A stretch of 64,000 bases of DNA from Proteobacteria bacterium 005FR1 (GCA_026192395.1 WACF01000001.1:186001-250000), one strand, 5' to 3'. Positions 52,941 through 62,066 are shown, counted from the stretch's first letter. The notes: generated by a model from the sequence alone, not told the origin. Program-made: numbers and translations.

Positions 52941-53570
52941 GTGCTAGAGATCGTTATCGCCGGTGGTTGGCTGATGGTGCCAATCATTCTCTGTTCCATT
53001 GCCGTTGTGGCGATCGCTGTCGAGCGCTACTGGACCCTCAATCCCACCCGCATCGCCCCCAAGCACTTGCTCGCCCAGGTCTGGGGCTGGATTAAGAACA
53101 ACCAGCTCGACGGCAATAAGATACGTGAGCTGAAGCGCTCCTCGGAACTGGGCAAGATTCTCGCCGCCGGCCTGAGCAATTCACGCAGCGGGCGCGACGT
53201 GATGAAGGACAGCATCGAAGAAGCCGCCAGCCAGGTCATCCATGATATGGAGCGCTACCTCGGGGCCATGGGCACCATCGCCGCCGTTGCACCACTGCTC
53301 GGCTTGCTGGGTACAGTGGTCGGTATGATCAAGGTGTTTACCGACATCATGCTCGAGGGTACCGGCAACGCGGGGGTTCTCGCCGGCGGTATCAGTGAAG
53401 CGCTGATCACCACCGCGGCCGGTCTGACCGTGGCCATCCCCGCAATGATTCTGCATCGCTTTTTCCAGCGCCGGGTAGACAGTCTGATCGTCACGATGGA
53501 GCAGGAAGCGGTGAAACTGGTCGATGCGCTGCACAGCGACAGACGTGTAGATATCAAGCAGTCCGCATAG
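52941..53570 (+). CDS. exbB: ExbB/TolQ/MotA-family proton-channel protein
   Basis: 209 residues from GTG 52941 with GGAGGAG upstream. TM1 (~9-28), then a cytoplasmic loop, TM2/TM3 (~112-190) with GAMGTIAAVAPLLGLLGTVVGMI and LITTAAGLTVAIPAMI. With ExbD it uses the proton gradient to drive TonB-type energy transfer or envelope functions. No tonB gene is nearby; in Pseudomonas-like genomes this pair precedes lpxK and its energised partner is unclear. Confidence 0.93.
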   Translation: MLEIVIAGGWLMVPIILCSIAVVAIAVERYWTLNPTRIAPKHLLAQVWGWIKNNQLDGNKIRELKRSSELGKILAAGLSNSRSGRDVMKDSIEEAASQVIHDMERYLGAMGTIAAVAPLLGLLGTVVGMIKVFTDIMLEGTGNAGVLAGGISEALITTAAGLTVAIPAMILHRFFQRRVDSLIVTMEQEAVKLVDALHSDRRVDIKQSA

Positions 53571-53598
53571 CCGTCGAGTAGCCATCGAGAGCCCAGTT

Positions 53599-54024
53599 TT
53601 GAAATTCCGCCGTAAAGTCCGCACCGAAGATAGCGTCAACCTCACGCCACTGATCGACGTGGTGTTTCTGCTGCTGATCTTCTTCATGGTGTCCACTACT
53701 TTCACCAAGGAAACGCACCTGGACGTGGATTTGCCAGAGGCGAGCGGTGAGCCCATGCCGCAGGAAAAACTGCAGGTGGAAGTTCTCATCAATGCCGAGG
53801 GCGGTTTCGCAGTCAACGGCAAAAGCCTGATCAACAAGCAGCTCAACACGCTTAAAGCGGCCATCGAAGAAACTGCCGAAGGCGACAACAAGGTGCCCCT
53901 GATCATCACCGCCGACGCCCAAACTCCTCACCAGGCCGTGGTCACCGCGATGGATGCGGCGGCGCAGCTGGGCTTCGCCCGCCTGAGTATTACCACCCGC
54001 AACCCCGTGCAGGAAGGGGAATAG
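53599..54024 (+). CDS. exbD: ExbD/TolR-family protein
   Basis: 141 residues from TTG 53599. One TM helix (~18-37) with the conserved proton-carrying Asp in VNLTPLIDVVFLLLIFFMV, and a periplasmic domain afterwards. Partner of ExbB, 28 bp downstream of it; the same transcript continues to lpxK. Confidence 0.94.
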   Translation: MKFRRKVRTEDSVNLTPLIDVVFLLLIFFMVSTTFTKETHLDVDLPEASGEPMPQEKLQVEVLINAEGGFAVNGKSLINKQLNTLKAAIEETAEGDNKVPLIITADAQTPHQAVVTAMDAAAQLGFARLSITTRNPVQEGE

Positions 54025-54048
54025 CTTCCCACCTAACAAGGACCCCTC

Positions 54049-55152
54049 GTGGCTCATTCAAGCACACTGCTGGACATGTGGTATCGCCATCGCCGGCCGT
54101 GGTTGTCTTTGCTGCTCTTGCCGTTGTCCTGGCTCTTCGCAGCACTGGTCAAAACCCGTCGTGCTTACTTGCTCAGGCAAGTGAAAACCGAGTCGAGCCA
54201 GCGGCGTCTGCCCGTACCCGTGATCGTGGTCGGCAACATCAATCTTGGCGGCAGTGGAAAGAGTCCACTGTTGATTGCCCTCGCCAGGCGTCTTCGCGAG
54301 GCAGGTTATTTTCCCGGTGTGATCAGCCGCGGCTATGGCAGTCGGGCGCCTTTCTACCCCTTCGAAGTCACCCCCGACACGCTGCCGTTGATTGCCGGTG
54401 ACGAGCCGGTGATGATCGCCCGGCGCAGCGGCTGCCCGGTGGTGATCGACAGCAATCGTCTGAACGCAGCGCGCAAATTGATCGAATCAAATCGCTGCGA
54501 CGTGATTCTGAGCGATGACGGGCTGCAGCATTATCGCTTGCCGCGCGATCTGGAGATCGTTGTCGTCGATGGACAGCGCGGGCTGGGCAATGGCCGTTTG
54601 CTGCCAGCCGGACCCTTGCGAGAACCGCGTTCGCGCCTGCTTGAAGCGGATTGGATAGTCATCAACGGCGCGGCGAACGGAACAGCCACGGAGCTGCAAA
54701 ACGTGCTCGCTGAAAAATGCCACTCCATGAGGCTCAAGCCTGCCGCCTGGCATCGTCTCGACACAGACGAAAACATTGTCGCTCCGCAAAAACCCTGGTC
54801 CGCCGGGACGCGAGTTCATGCGGTGGCCGGCATCGGCAATCCGCAGCGCTTTTTCGACACCTTGCGCGAGCTTGGACTCGAAGTAGTGCCTCACAGCTTC
54901 CCCGATCATCATGAGTTCGCGCGGGATGATTTCCACTTCGGCGATGACTTGCCGGTGGTGATGACCGAAAAGGACGCAGTGAAATGCAACGCGCTGCTCG
55001 AACCGGAGCAGGGCGCAAGCGATGTCTGGTATCTCAGTGTCGATAGCGAGCTCGACGATAGATTCTATGAATCGCTCATAGCGCGGCTCGCCAGTTTCCG
55101 CCCAGCAACAAACTCAATTCCAGATGCGGCAACGGTACAATCGAGCCGCTAA
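54049..55152 (+). CDS. lpxK: Tetraacyldisaccharide 4'-kinase LpxK
   Basis: 367 residues from GTG 54049. N-terminal TM anchor (~13-33), P-loop VVGNINLGGSGKSPLLIAL (~56-73), and RGYGSR, DDGLQHYRL and VMTEKDAVK blocks. Phosphorylates lipid A disaccharide at position 4', the sixth step of the Raetz pathway. Same gene context as PA2981 in Pseudomonas, but the small Trm112-like gene often found between lpxK and kdsB is absent here (82-bp gap). Confidence 0.95.
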   Translation: MAHSSTLLDMWYRHRRPWLSLLLLPLSWLFAALVKTRRAYLLRQVKTESSQRRLPVPVIVVGNINLGGSGKSPLLIALARRLREAGYFPGVISRGYGSRAPFYPFEVTPDTLPLIAGDEPVMIARRSGCPVVIDSNRLNAARKLIESNRCDVILSDDGLQHYRLPRDLEIVVVDGQRGLGNGRLLPAGPLREPRSRLLEADWIVINGAANGTATELQNVLAEKCHSMRLKPAAWHRLDTDENIVAPQKPWSAGTRVHAVAGIGNPQRFFDTLRELGLEVVPHSFPDHHEFARDDFHFGDDLPVVMTEKDAVKCNALLEPEQGASDVWYLSVDSELDDRFYESLIARLASFRPATNSIPDAATVQSSR

Positions 55153-55234
55153 GGATCGAGCTGTGCTACATTGAGCGCGGTTCCGGCGATAGGCCGGTCT
55201 GCCGATCCAGTCACCCGAGCAAAGCCAAAGAATC

Positions 55235-56017
55235 ATGTCACAATCCTTCTCCGTCATTATCCCCGCCCGTTATGCCTCCAGCCGATTGCCGGGCAAAATG
55301 CTCGCGTCCATCGGCGGTAAACCGATGATCCAGCACGTCTACGAACGGGCTGCGCAGAGCAGTGCGACGCAGGTGGTGATTGCCACCGACGATGAGCGGA
55401 TCATGGACGCAGTGCAGGGTTTCGGGGGCAAGGTGGTGATGACCGCGGTTGATCATCAGTCCGGCACGGATCGCCTGCAGGAGGCAGCCAGTCTGCTGAA
55501 GCTCGGCAACAACGAAATCATCGTCAACGTGCAGGGCGACGAGCCGCTGATTCCGCCGCAAGTGATCGATCAGGTTGCCGCCAACCTCGCGGCGGATACG
55601 CAGGCCAGTGTCGCGACCCTGTGTGAACGAATCACCGATGTACACGTTTTCCGCGATCCCAATGCGGTGAAGGTAGTGGCCGACCACAATGGTCGTGCGC
55701 TCTACTTCAGTCGTGCTCCTATTCCCTGGCCGCGGGATGACTTCGCTGATGAACTCCTGTCTCGCGAACAAAGGCAGAAGAATGCGGTCCTGGAATCCGC
55801 CTTTCGTCACATAGGTATCTACGCCTACCGGGTAAGCCTGCTGCACAAATTCATTGGTTGGCCAATGGCTCCGCTCGAGCGCATCGAAAAACTCGAGCAG
55901 CTGCGCGTGCTCTGGCAGGGAGAAAGCATTCATGTTGCAGAAGCCTGTCTGCCGGTCCCCGGCGGCGTGGATACGGCTCATGATCTCGCCAACGTACAGG
56001 CAATGATTGAACGCTAA
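55235..56017 (+). CDS. kdsB: CMP-KDO synthetase (3-deoxy-manno-octulosonate cytidylyltransferase)
   Basis: 260 residues (E. coli 248). Makes CMP-KDO, the donor for KDO transfer to lipid A. N-terminal nucleotide-binding [19 protein letters not shown], then QGDEPLIPP and [22 protein letters not shown] are family-specific. Located between lpxK and the phosphatase gene. Confidence 0.97.
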   Translation: MSQSFSVIIPARYASSRLPGKMLASIGGKPMIQHVYERAAQSSATQVVIATDDERIMDAVQGFGGKVVMTAVDHQSGTDRLQEAASLLKLGNNEIIVNVQGDEPLIPPQVIDQVAANLAADTQASVATLCERITDVHVFRDPNAVKVVADHNGRALYFSRAPIPWPRDDFADELLSREQRQKNAVLESAFRHIGIYAYRVSLLHKFIGWPMAPLERIEKLEQLRVLWQGESIHVAEACLPVPGGVDTAHDLANVQAMIER

Positions 56018-56042
56018 TCGACAAGGGAGCTAGACAGAACCG

Positions 56043-56513
56043 ATGATCAACGTCCTTTTCGTCTGCCTCGGCAACATCTGCCGTTCGCCAACCGCCCACG
56101 GTGTTTTCGAACATGTGGTGCGCGAGGCAAGCCTGACCGAAAAAATCTTCATCGACTCCGCCGGCACCGGTGACTGGCACATCGGCTGCGCGCCAGACAA
56201 GCGCGCCCAGGCGGCTGCCAAGCAGCGCGGCTATCCGCTCGACCATCTGGTGGCGAGACAGGTGACGCCGGAAGACTTTCAGCGCTTCGATTACGTGTTG
56301 GCGATGGACAAGCAGAACCTCAGCAATCTGAGCGTCATGAAGCCGCACAGCTACGATGGCCATCTGGGATTGCTCCTGGAATTCGCTCGTCATCACGAGC
56401 TGGAGGAAGTGCCGGATCCGTACTACGGCGGCGACCAGGGCTTCGAAGACGTGCTCGACATGGTCGAAGACGCCAGCCGTGGTTTGCTGGATCATATTCG
56501 CCAGCGACTTTGA
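56043..56513 (+). CDS. Low-molecular-weight protein-tyrosine phosphatase
   Basis: 156 residues. P-loop C8-LGNICR14-S at the N-terminus, general acid D125 in VPDPYYGG, STG-like SAGTGDWHIG. In Gram-negatives these enzymes reset tyrosine kinases of polysaccharide export; here it sits in the Pseudomonas-like lpxK-kdsB-PTP-murB order with no kinase, so its substrate is unknown. Its stop TGA overlaps the murB TTG. Confidence 0.94.
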   Translation: MINVLFVCLGNICRSPTAHGVFEHVVREASLTEKIFIDSAGTGDWHIGCAPDKRAQAAAKQRGYPLDHLVARQVTPEDFQRFDYVLAMDKQNLSNLSVMKPHSYDGHLGLLLEFARHHELEEVPDPYYGGDQGFEDVLDMVEDASRGLLDHIRQRL

Positions 56514-57550
56514 ACGACTTGCCCATGACCAGCGTCGATCTTTTTACCGGCCGTTCGCTCCAGGCCTTCAACACGCTGGCAGTGCCGTGCATGGCAGCGC
56601 ATTACCTGTGGGTCAGTAGCAGAGAGCAGTTGATTGTTGCGTTGCAGCGCGCCCAGCGCGAGCAACTGCAAGTGCTCGTGCTCGGCGGCGGCAGCAACGT
56701 GGTGCTGCCGGAAACTTTCGACGGTCTCGTCATCCACATCGGCATTCGCGGATTCGAAGTCGTTCGTGAGGATGATGATCACCTGTGGCTCCGCGCGGGC
56801 GCCGGAGAGATCTGGCAGGATCTTGTGGAGTACTGTCTTGAGCACAACTACTTCGGGCTGGAAAATCTCTCGTTGATTCCCGGCACCGTCGGCGCGGCAC
56901 CCATTCAAAACATCGGCGCCTACGGGGTGGAGTTGGAAAGCGTCTTTGCGGAACTCACTGCCGTCGATCGGCAGAGCCAACAAGAGGTAGTTTTCGATCG
57001 CGCCGCCTGTGAATTCAATTATCGTGACAGTGCGTTCAAACACCAGCTGAAAGATCGCTATGTCATCACCAGCGTGACGTTCAAGCTCGGTAAGTCACCG
57101 CAATTAAACATATCCTACGCGCCCCTGCAGGATGCATTAGAGCAAGCGCCGCGTGAGGAACTGACCGCACGCATGGTAAGCGAAGCCGTTTGCATGATTC
57201 GCCGTAGCAAGCTTCCCGATCCTACTCAGATTCCGAACGCAGGCAGCTTCTTTAAAAATCCGATCATATCCCGTGAGCAGTTCGATGCACTGGCCGCGCG
57301 TTATCCGGACATCGCCAGTTACCCAGTGGATGCGGCGCGGGTAAAAATCGCCGCCGCCTGGTTGCTGGACAAGGCCGGCTGGCGCGGCAAAAGCGAAGGC
57401 GGACTGGGCATGCACTCGAAGCAGGCACTTGTCCTGGTGAATCCCGGCCGATGCTGCGGCCAGCAGGTACTCGACTACGCCGCGAAAATTCAGCAGGACA
57501 TTCTGCACCGGTTTGGAATCGAACTGGAGCGGGAGCCCGTTGCGTATTAG
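56510..57550 (+). CDS. murB: UDP-N-acetylenolpyruvoylglucosamine reductase MurB
   Basis: 346 residues. A FAD-linked reductase of the type I class: LQAFNTLAVPCMA start, FAD-binding VLGGGSNVVLPETFDGLVI and the NLSLIPGTVGAAPIQNIGAYGVE block, SFFKNPI with the catalytic Ser, and Glu near the end. Reduces UDP-GlcNAc-enolpyruvate to UDP-MurNAc. Start at the overlapping TTG (56510) or at ATG 56525 (MTSVDLFTG); neither has a good ribosome site, and coupling to the phosphatase stop favours the TTG. Confidence 0.96.
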   Translation: MNDLPMTSVDLFTGRSLQAFNTLAVPCMAAHYLWVSSREQLIVALQRAQREQLQVLVLGGGSNVVLPETFDGLVIHIGIRGFEVVREDDDHLWLRAGAGEIWQDLVEYCLEHNYFGLENLSLIPGTVGAAPIQNIGAYGVELESVFAELTAVDRQSQQEVVFDRAACEFNYRDSAFKHQLKDRYVITSVTFKLGKSPQLNISYAPLQDALEQAPREELTARMVSEAVCMIRRSKLPDPTQIPNAGSFFKNPIISREQFDALAARYPDIASYPVDAARVKIAAAWLLDKAGWRGKSEGGLGMHSKQALVLVNPGRCCGQQVLDYAAKIQQDILHRFGIELEREPVAY

Positions 57551-57554
57551 GAAT

Positions 57555-57575
57555 AGTCTCCAATCTCCAGTCTCC
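57555..57575 (+). repeat. Heptamer array after murB
   Basis: AGTCTCC, AATCTCC, AGTCTCC in tandem, starting 5 bp after the murB stop and running up to 15 bp before a palindromic element pair. Confidence 0.85.
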
Positions 57576-57589
57576 AGTACACACTACTG

Positions 57590-57675
57590 CGTCATTCCGG
57601 CGAAGGCCGGAATCCACAGGGGGACAGATGAAGGTGCCGACAAGCATATGGATTCCGGCCTTCGCCGGAATGACG
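57590..57675. repeat. Pair of 27-bp palindromic elements between murB and the AlkB-like gene
   Basis: CGTCATTCCGGC...GCCGGAATCCA at 57590-57616 and its exact inverse at 57649-57675, with a 32-nt middle. The same element as at 44677-44774 but in the opposite order (there TGGATT first). Could fold into one long hairpin. Confidence 0.95.
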
Positions 57676-57718
57676 ATGGAAAGTACTGTCGATTTCTGGC
57701 TTTGTTTCTTCGCGCCCT

Positions 57719-58354
57719 ATGAATGACCTCTTTCAGACTAGCAGCCCCGAGCGCATCTCGCTGGACGCGGGCGAGCTCGTCCTCATCCGCGACTGGCTTT
57801 CGCCACTTGAAGCCGACAATTGCTTCCACCGCCTGCGCGGAACCACCGCCTGGGAGCAATCCACCATCACCATCGCTGGGAGAAAGGTTCTGATTCCGCG
57901 GCTCAATGCCTGGTACGGCGATCCTGGAATGAGTTACCGCTATTCAGGCACCCGTTTCGAGGCGTTCCCCTGGACTGGCGAGCTCGCTGAACTGCGCTCT
58001 AAAGTGCAGGGAACCGCCGATGAGTTTTGCGGACCGGTGCAATTTGCCATCAATAGCGCCTTGCTTAACCTCTATCGAGATGGAAACGACAGCGTCGGTT
58101 GGCATGCCGATAACGAGGCCGAACTCGGACCACAGCCGCAGATCGCTTCGCTTTCGCTCGGCGCAACCCGGCGATTTGTGCTCAAGCAGCGGCGCGATAA
58201 GGGGCGAAGGCTCGAGCTGGAACTCACTTCCGGATCACTGCTATTAATGCTTGGCGACCTGCAGCAGCACTGGTTGCACGCCGTCCCGAAGACGCGCAAA
58301 CCTGTCGGGGAGCGGATCAATCTTACTTTTCGCCAGGTTGCCCGTCCTGCCTGA
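57719..58354 (+). CDS. AlkB-like Fe(II)/2-oxoglutarate dioxygenase (ALKBH2/3 type)
   Basis: 211 residues. The iron triad H129-x-D131 (WHADNE) and H187 (HWLHAVP) plus the 2-oxoglutarate Arg residues R199 and R205 (RINLTFR) are in place, with the NxYxxGxDxxxxHxD pattern as LNLYRDGNDSVGWHAD. This type removes methyl groups from 1-meA or 3-meC in DNA or RNA by oxidation. Sequence is closer to the ALKBH2/3 kind than to E. coli AlkB. Preceded by the palindromic pair; no ada neighbour. Confidence 0.92.
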   Translation: MNDLFQTSSPERISLDAGELVLIRDWLSPLEADNCFHRLRGTTAWEQSTITIAGRKVLIPRLNAWYGDPGMSYRYSGTRFEAFPWTGELAELRSKVQGTADEFCGPVQFAINSALLNLYRDGNDSVGWHADNEAELGPQPQIASLSLGATRRFVLKQRRDKGRRLELELTSGSLLLMLGDLQQHWLHAVPKTRKPVGERINLTFRQVARPA

Positions 58355-58603
58355 GCTGCCGGCGAGCGCGAATCGTTTCCTTACAGCAGGAATGCCGCGC
58401 TATACCAATGAAATCAGTGCCAGCCGCAGGAGTTTGGGCTAGGCATTCCATGCCAGCGATGTTACATTTTCCGGCGCTCGCGCCCTCTTTTGCATCGGTC
58501 CTTGATGACGTTCCGCAAGAGCGGGGCGCGTAAGAAAAACAGCAATATCACACATCGTTTTCCCCGTGCATTGGCCGCTCACGGGGAAGCGGCGGGGAAG
58601 ACA

Positions 58604-59263
58604 ATGGCAATAAAGATTCTGGTTGTCGATGACCACGATTTGGTCCGGATGGGGATCGCCCGGATGCTGGAGGACGTCGACAATTTCGAAGTCGTCGGCG
58701 ATGCGAAAACCGGGGAGGAGGCCCTGCAGATTTGCCGCAAGCAACGGCCCGACGTTGTCTTGATGGACGTGAAGATGCCCGGCATCGGCGGTGTGGAAGC
58801 CACCCGCAAACTACTCGCTACCGACCCGGATATCAAAGTGGTGGCGGTCACCGCCTGTGATGATGACCTCTATCCCGAGCGTCTGATGAAAGCGGGCGCC
58901 CTCGGCTACATCACCAAGGGCGCGGAAGTGGACGAAATGATCACGGCGATCCATTCCGTCTGCAAGGGCAAGCCCTACATGAGCAGCTCCATCGCCCAGC
59001 AACTGGCGCTGAAGAAATTCGGGGCGAGTAACAAGGGCAGCAGCCCATTCGAGAGCCTGTCCGAGCGGGAGTTGCAAACCGCGGTAATGATTGTCAACGG
59101 CCGCAAGGTCCAGGAAATCGCGGACACCTTCCACGTCAGTCCCAAGACCGTCAATAGCTATCGCTACCGCATCTTCGAAAAGCTCACAATCAACTCCGAT
59201 GTGGAGCTTGCATTACTGGCGGTTCGCCACAATATCCTCGATCTCGAGCCAATCTCCGATTAG
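58604..59263 (+). CDS. uvrY: UvrY/GacA response regulator
   Basis: 219 residues from ATG 58604 with GGGGAAG upstream; an in-frame run to 58490 is excluded. NarL/FixJ type: receiver (1-~118) with DDHD, phosphoacceptor Asp in VVLMDVKMPGIGG, and a LuxR-type HTH (LSERELQTAVMIVNGRKVQEIA, HVSPKTVNSYRYRIFEKL). As in E. coli (uvrY-uvrC-pgsA) and Pseudomonas (gacA), it is followed by uvrC. It controls the small RNAs that titrate CsrA/RsmA; those RNAs and the sensor BarA/GacS are not in this window. Confidence 0.95.
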   Translation: MAIKILVVDDHDLVRMGIARMLEDVDNFEVVGDAKTGEEALQICRKQRPDVVLMDVKMPGIGGVEATRKLLATDPDIKVVAVTACDDDLYPERLMKAGALGYITKGAEVDEMITAIHSVCKGKPYMSSSIAQQLALKKFGASNKGSSPFESLSERELQTAVMIVNGRKVQEIADTFHVSPKTVNSYRYRIFEKLTINSDVELALLAVRHNILDLEPISD

Positions 59264-59264
59264 C

Positions 59265-59343
59265 AGTCGCTAGTCTCCAGATCCCAGTCGCCAGATTCTT
59301 CGCCCATTTTCTGGAGAGTGGCGACAGGGCTCTGGCGACTGGC
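59265..59343. repeat. Heptamer arrays forming a 12-bp inverted repeat between uvrY and uvrC
   Basis: AGTCGCT, AGTCTCC, AGATCCC, AGTCGCC in tandem (59265-59292), starting 2 bp after the uvrY stop. CCAGTCGCCAGA (59284-59295) recurs in inverse as TCTGGCGACTGG (59331-59342). The right arm ends 10 bp before a TATCAT -10-like box (59353) ahead of uvrC. Confidence 0.9.
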
Positions 59344-59405
59344 ATCCCGTGCTATCATCCTCGAACGCACATCTGCCCTGTAGTAACGCCGCGCCGTCCT
59401 ATCGC

Positions 59406-61238
59406 ATGTCCCCAGAATCAACTCAATTTGACTCCAAGCTCTTCCTCAAGCACCTGAGCTCCCAGCCCGGCGTCTACCAGATGTACGACGCCGAGGGCAA
59501 AGTGCTTTACGTCGGAAAGGCGAAGAACCTCAAGAATCGTGTCTCCAGCTACTTCCGCAGCTCAGGGCTCGCGCCGAAGACCGCTGCGCTGGTGAGCAAG
59601 ATCCACAACGTTCAGGTCACGGTCACCCAGAGCGAAATGGAAGCGCTCATCCTCGAGCAGAACCTGATCAAGGCACAGCGACCGCCCTACAACATTCTGC
59701 TGCGGGACGACAAATCCTATCCCTATATTTTCCTCAGCAGCAGTGAGGACTTTCCCCGCATCACCATGCACCGCGGCGCCAAAAACCGTACCGGTCAATA
59801 TTTCGGGCCCTATCCGGGCGTGGGCGCGGTGCGCGACAGCCTCAACTTTTTGCAGAAGACCTTCCGCGTGCGCCAGTGCGAGGACAGCGTCTTCCGCAAC
59901 CGAAGCCGGCCCTGCCTGCAGTATCAGATCAACCGCTGCACCGCACCCTGCGTCGGCCTGATCAGCCCCGAGGACTACGCCCAGGACGTACGCCATACCG
60001 CGATGTTTCTCAGTGGTCGTAGCGGGGAACTGACCCGCGAGCTGGCCGACCAGATGGAAGCCGCGGCCGAGGCCCAGGACTACGAAAAAGCTGCCGTGCT
60101 GCGCGACCAGATCGGCGCGCTGCGAGCCATTCAGGCCCAGCAGTTCGCTGAAGCCGATAGCGGCGAGCTGGATGTGGTGGCACTGGCGAGGGAAGGAGAC
60201 AGTATCTGCGTGCATGTCCTCTATGTGCGGCAGGGCCGCATTCTTGGCAGCCGCAGCTACTACTACCAGGAGAAACTGCCCCAGAGCGACGGCGAATTCC
60301 TGATGGAATTCATGCCCCAGTTCTATCTCGGCACCCGCACCCGGGAGATTCCGCCCCTGATCGTCACCAGCGCGGCGATCGACGACAAAGACCTGCTGGA
60401 AGCCGCGCTCAAGGAAGTCCGCAGCCGCAATGTGGCCATTGCCCATCAGGTGCGAGGCGCCCGCCAGAAGTGGCTGGAGCTCGCTCAACGGGCTGCGCGG
60501 GAAAACCTGATCGCCCACGCCCGCAGTCAGCAGAGCATGCAGCGGCGTTTCGAGGCGCTGCAGGAGGAGCTCGAGCTGGACGAGACCCCAAATCGCTTGG
60601 AGTGCTTCGACATCAGCCACAGCAGTGGCGAGGCGACGGTTGCCTCCTGTGTGGTGTTTGATCAGGACGGACCGGTCAGCTCTGACTACCGACGCTTTAA
60701 TATCAAGGACGTGACGGCGGGCGACGACTACGCGGCCATGGAGCAGGCCATCAGCCGTCGCTACACCCGCATTCAGAAGGGCGAGGGCGTACTGCCGGAC
60801 ATCCTCCTTATCGATGGCGGCAAGGGCCAACTCAATGCCGCCAGGAAGGTGCTGGCTGAGCTGGGCGTAAACGATCTGCGCCTGCTGGGCGTAGCCAAAG
60901 GCACCACTCGCAAAGCGGGCTTCGAAACCCTGTTCGTCGACGAGGCAGGCAACCCCAAGATCATTCCCGGTGACTCGCCGGCCCTGCACCTGATCCAGGC
61001 GGTGCGCGATGAAGCTCACCGCTTCGCCATCACCGGACACAAGAACAAGCGCGACAAGAAACGGCGCACTTCTGTGCTGGAAGACATCCCGGGGGTCGGC
61101 GCCAAGCGGCGCCGTGAACTGCTGCGCCACTTCGGTGGCATGCAGGAGGTCCGCAAGGCTAGTGTGGACGAATTGGCTAAAGTCCCGTCAATCAGCAAAA
61201 AGATCGCGGAAGATATTTACAGCAGCCTGCACAGTTAG
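59406..61238 (+). CDS. uvrC: Excinuclease ABC subunit C
   Basis: 610 residues, exactly the E. coli length, from ATG 59406. GIY-YIG nuclease (~15-95) with PGVYQMYDAEGKVLYVGKAKN, a UVR domain (~200-235), the RNase H-like endonuclease (~350-540) with ECFDISHSSGEATVASCVVF and LLIDGGKGQLNAA, and the C-terminal tandem HhH motif (EDIPGVGAKRRRELLRHFGG). It cuts both sides of lesions marked by UvrAB. Likely its own transcript plus read-through from uvrY. Confidence 0.97.
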   Translation: MSPESTQFDSKLFLKHLSSQPGVYQMYDAEGKVLYVGKAKNLKNRVSSYFRSSGLAPKTAALVSKIHNVQVTVTQSEMEALILEQNLIKAQRPPYNILLRDDKSYPYIFLSSSEDFPRITMHRGAKNRTGQYFGPYPGVGAVRDSLNFLQKTFRVRQCEDSVFRNRSRPCLQYQINRCTAPCVGLISPEDYAQDVRHTAMFLSGRSGELTRELADQMEAAAEAQDYEKAAVLRDQIGALRAIQAQQFAEADSGELDVVALAREGDSICVHVLYVRQGRILGSRSYYYQEKLPQSDGEFLMEFMPQFYLGTRTREIPPLIVTSAAIDDKDLLEAALKEVRSRNVAIAHQVRGARQKWLELAQRAARENLIAHARSQQSMQRRFEALQEELELDETPNRLECFDISHSSGEATVASCVVFDQDGPVSSDYRRFNIKDVTAGDDYAAMEQAISRRYTRIQKGEGVLPDILLIDGGKGQLNAARKVLAELGVNDLRLLGVAKGTTRKAGFETLFVDEAGNPKIIPGDSPALHLIQAVRDEAHRFAITGHKNKRDKKRRTSVLEDIPGVGAKRRRELLRHFGGMQEVRKASVDELAKVPSISKKIAEDIYSSLHS

Positions 61239-61409
61239 TAAGTTGCAGCGCTTTTCGAAACTCGAGCTCAGGCGAAGCATCCAACAGCAGGCAAGCCATA
61301 GCCCATCGCGAGGCAGCCAGTGCAAAGCGGGAATCGGCAGAAAAAGCGGAATTCACATGACAACGACTGAACACTTTGAGCCGACTTGCAAAAGCCTGCA
61401 GGTAGAAGT

Positions 61410-62012
61410 ATGAAGATACCGCCGATGACCATTGCCACGCAGCTCACGCTGCTGCGCATCGCCTTCATCCCGCTGCTGGTCGCGGTTTTTTACATTCCCT
61501 ACAAGTGGCACTACCTGGCCTCGGCCGCGGTATTCAGCCTCGCCGCCATTACCGACTGGCTGGACGGCTACATCGCTCGCAAATACGATCAGAGTACCGC
61601 CTTCGGCGCCTTCCTGGATCCGGTGGCGGATAAGCTGATGGTGGTGGTCGCCCTGGTGCTGCTGGTGGAATCCCACGCCTCGCCCTGGTTCGCCGTCCCG
61701 GCCGCTGTCATCGTCGGCCGGGAAATCGTCGTCTCCGCGCTCCGAGAGTGGATGGCCGAACTGGGTGCCCGCGCCTCAGTGGCGGTGTCCAACCTGGGCA
61801 AGGTCAAGACGACCTTTCAGATGACCGCCATCATTGTGTTGCTCATGTTCCCCCCAGTAAAAGGCTCATTTTTCACCGCCCTCGGCTACGTCTGCCTGTA
61901 CATTGCAGCTATCCTCACCCTCTGGTCGATGTTCATTTATCTCAAGGCTGCCTGGCCCTATCTGGCTCGGCATGAAAACCAGCCACCCGTCGACGCAGAG
62001 CAGGGCGAGTAA
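61410..62012 (+). CDS. pgsA: CDP-diacylglycerol-glycerol-3-phosphate 3-phosphatidyltransferase
   Basis: 200 residues from ATG 61410 (an in-frame 8-residue extension is possible). The CDP-alcohol phosphotransferase motif D-G-x2-A-R-x8-G-x3-D-x3-D is complete as DWLDGYIARK to FGAFLDPVADK. Four to five TM helices. Makes phosphatidylglycerophosphate for anionic phospholipids. Conserved partner of uvrC and followed by a tRNA, as often seen. Confidence 0.96.
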   Translation: MKIPPMTIATQLTLLRIAFIPLLVAVFYIPYKWHYLASAAVFSLAAITDWLDGYIARKYDQSTAFGAFLDPVADKLMVVVALVLLVESHASPWFAVPAAVIVGREIVVSALREWMAELGARASVAVSNLGKVKTTFQMTAIIVLLMFPPVKGSFFTALGYVCLYIAAILTLWSMFIYLKAAWPYLARHENQPPVDAEQGE

Positions 62013-62066
62013 CGAAGAGAGCTAAAGCCCTCGCAAAAATTAGCGGCGCAGCGCTCAAGCACACAC

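Noticed and set aside
59562-61130. 522-codon open frame antisense to uvrC
   Set aside because: Same explanation; no domain, ribosome site or conserved motif, while uvrC is complete.
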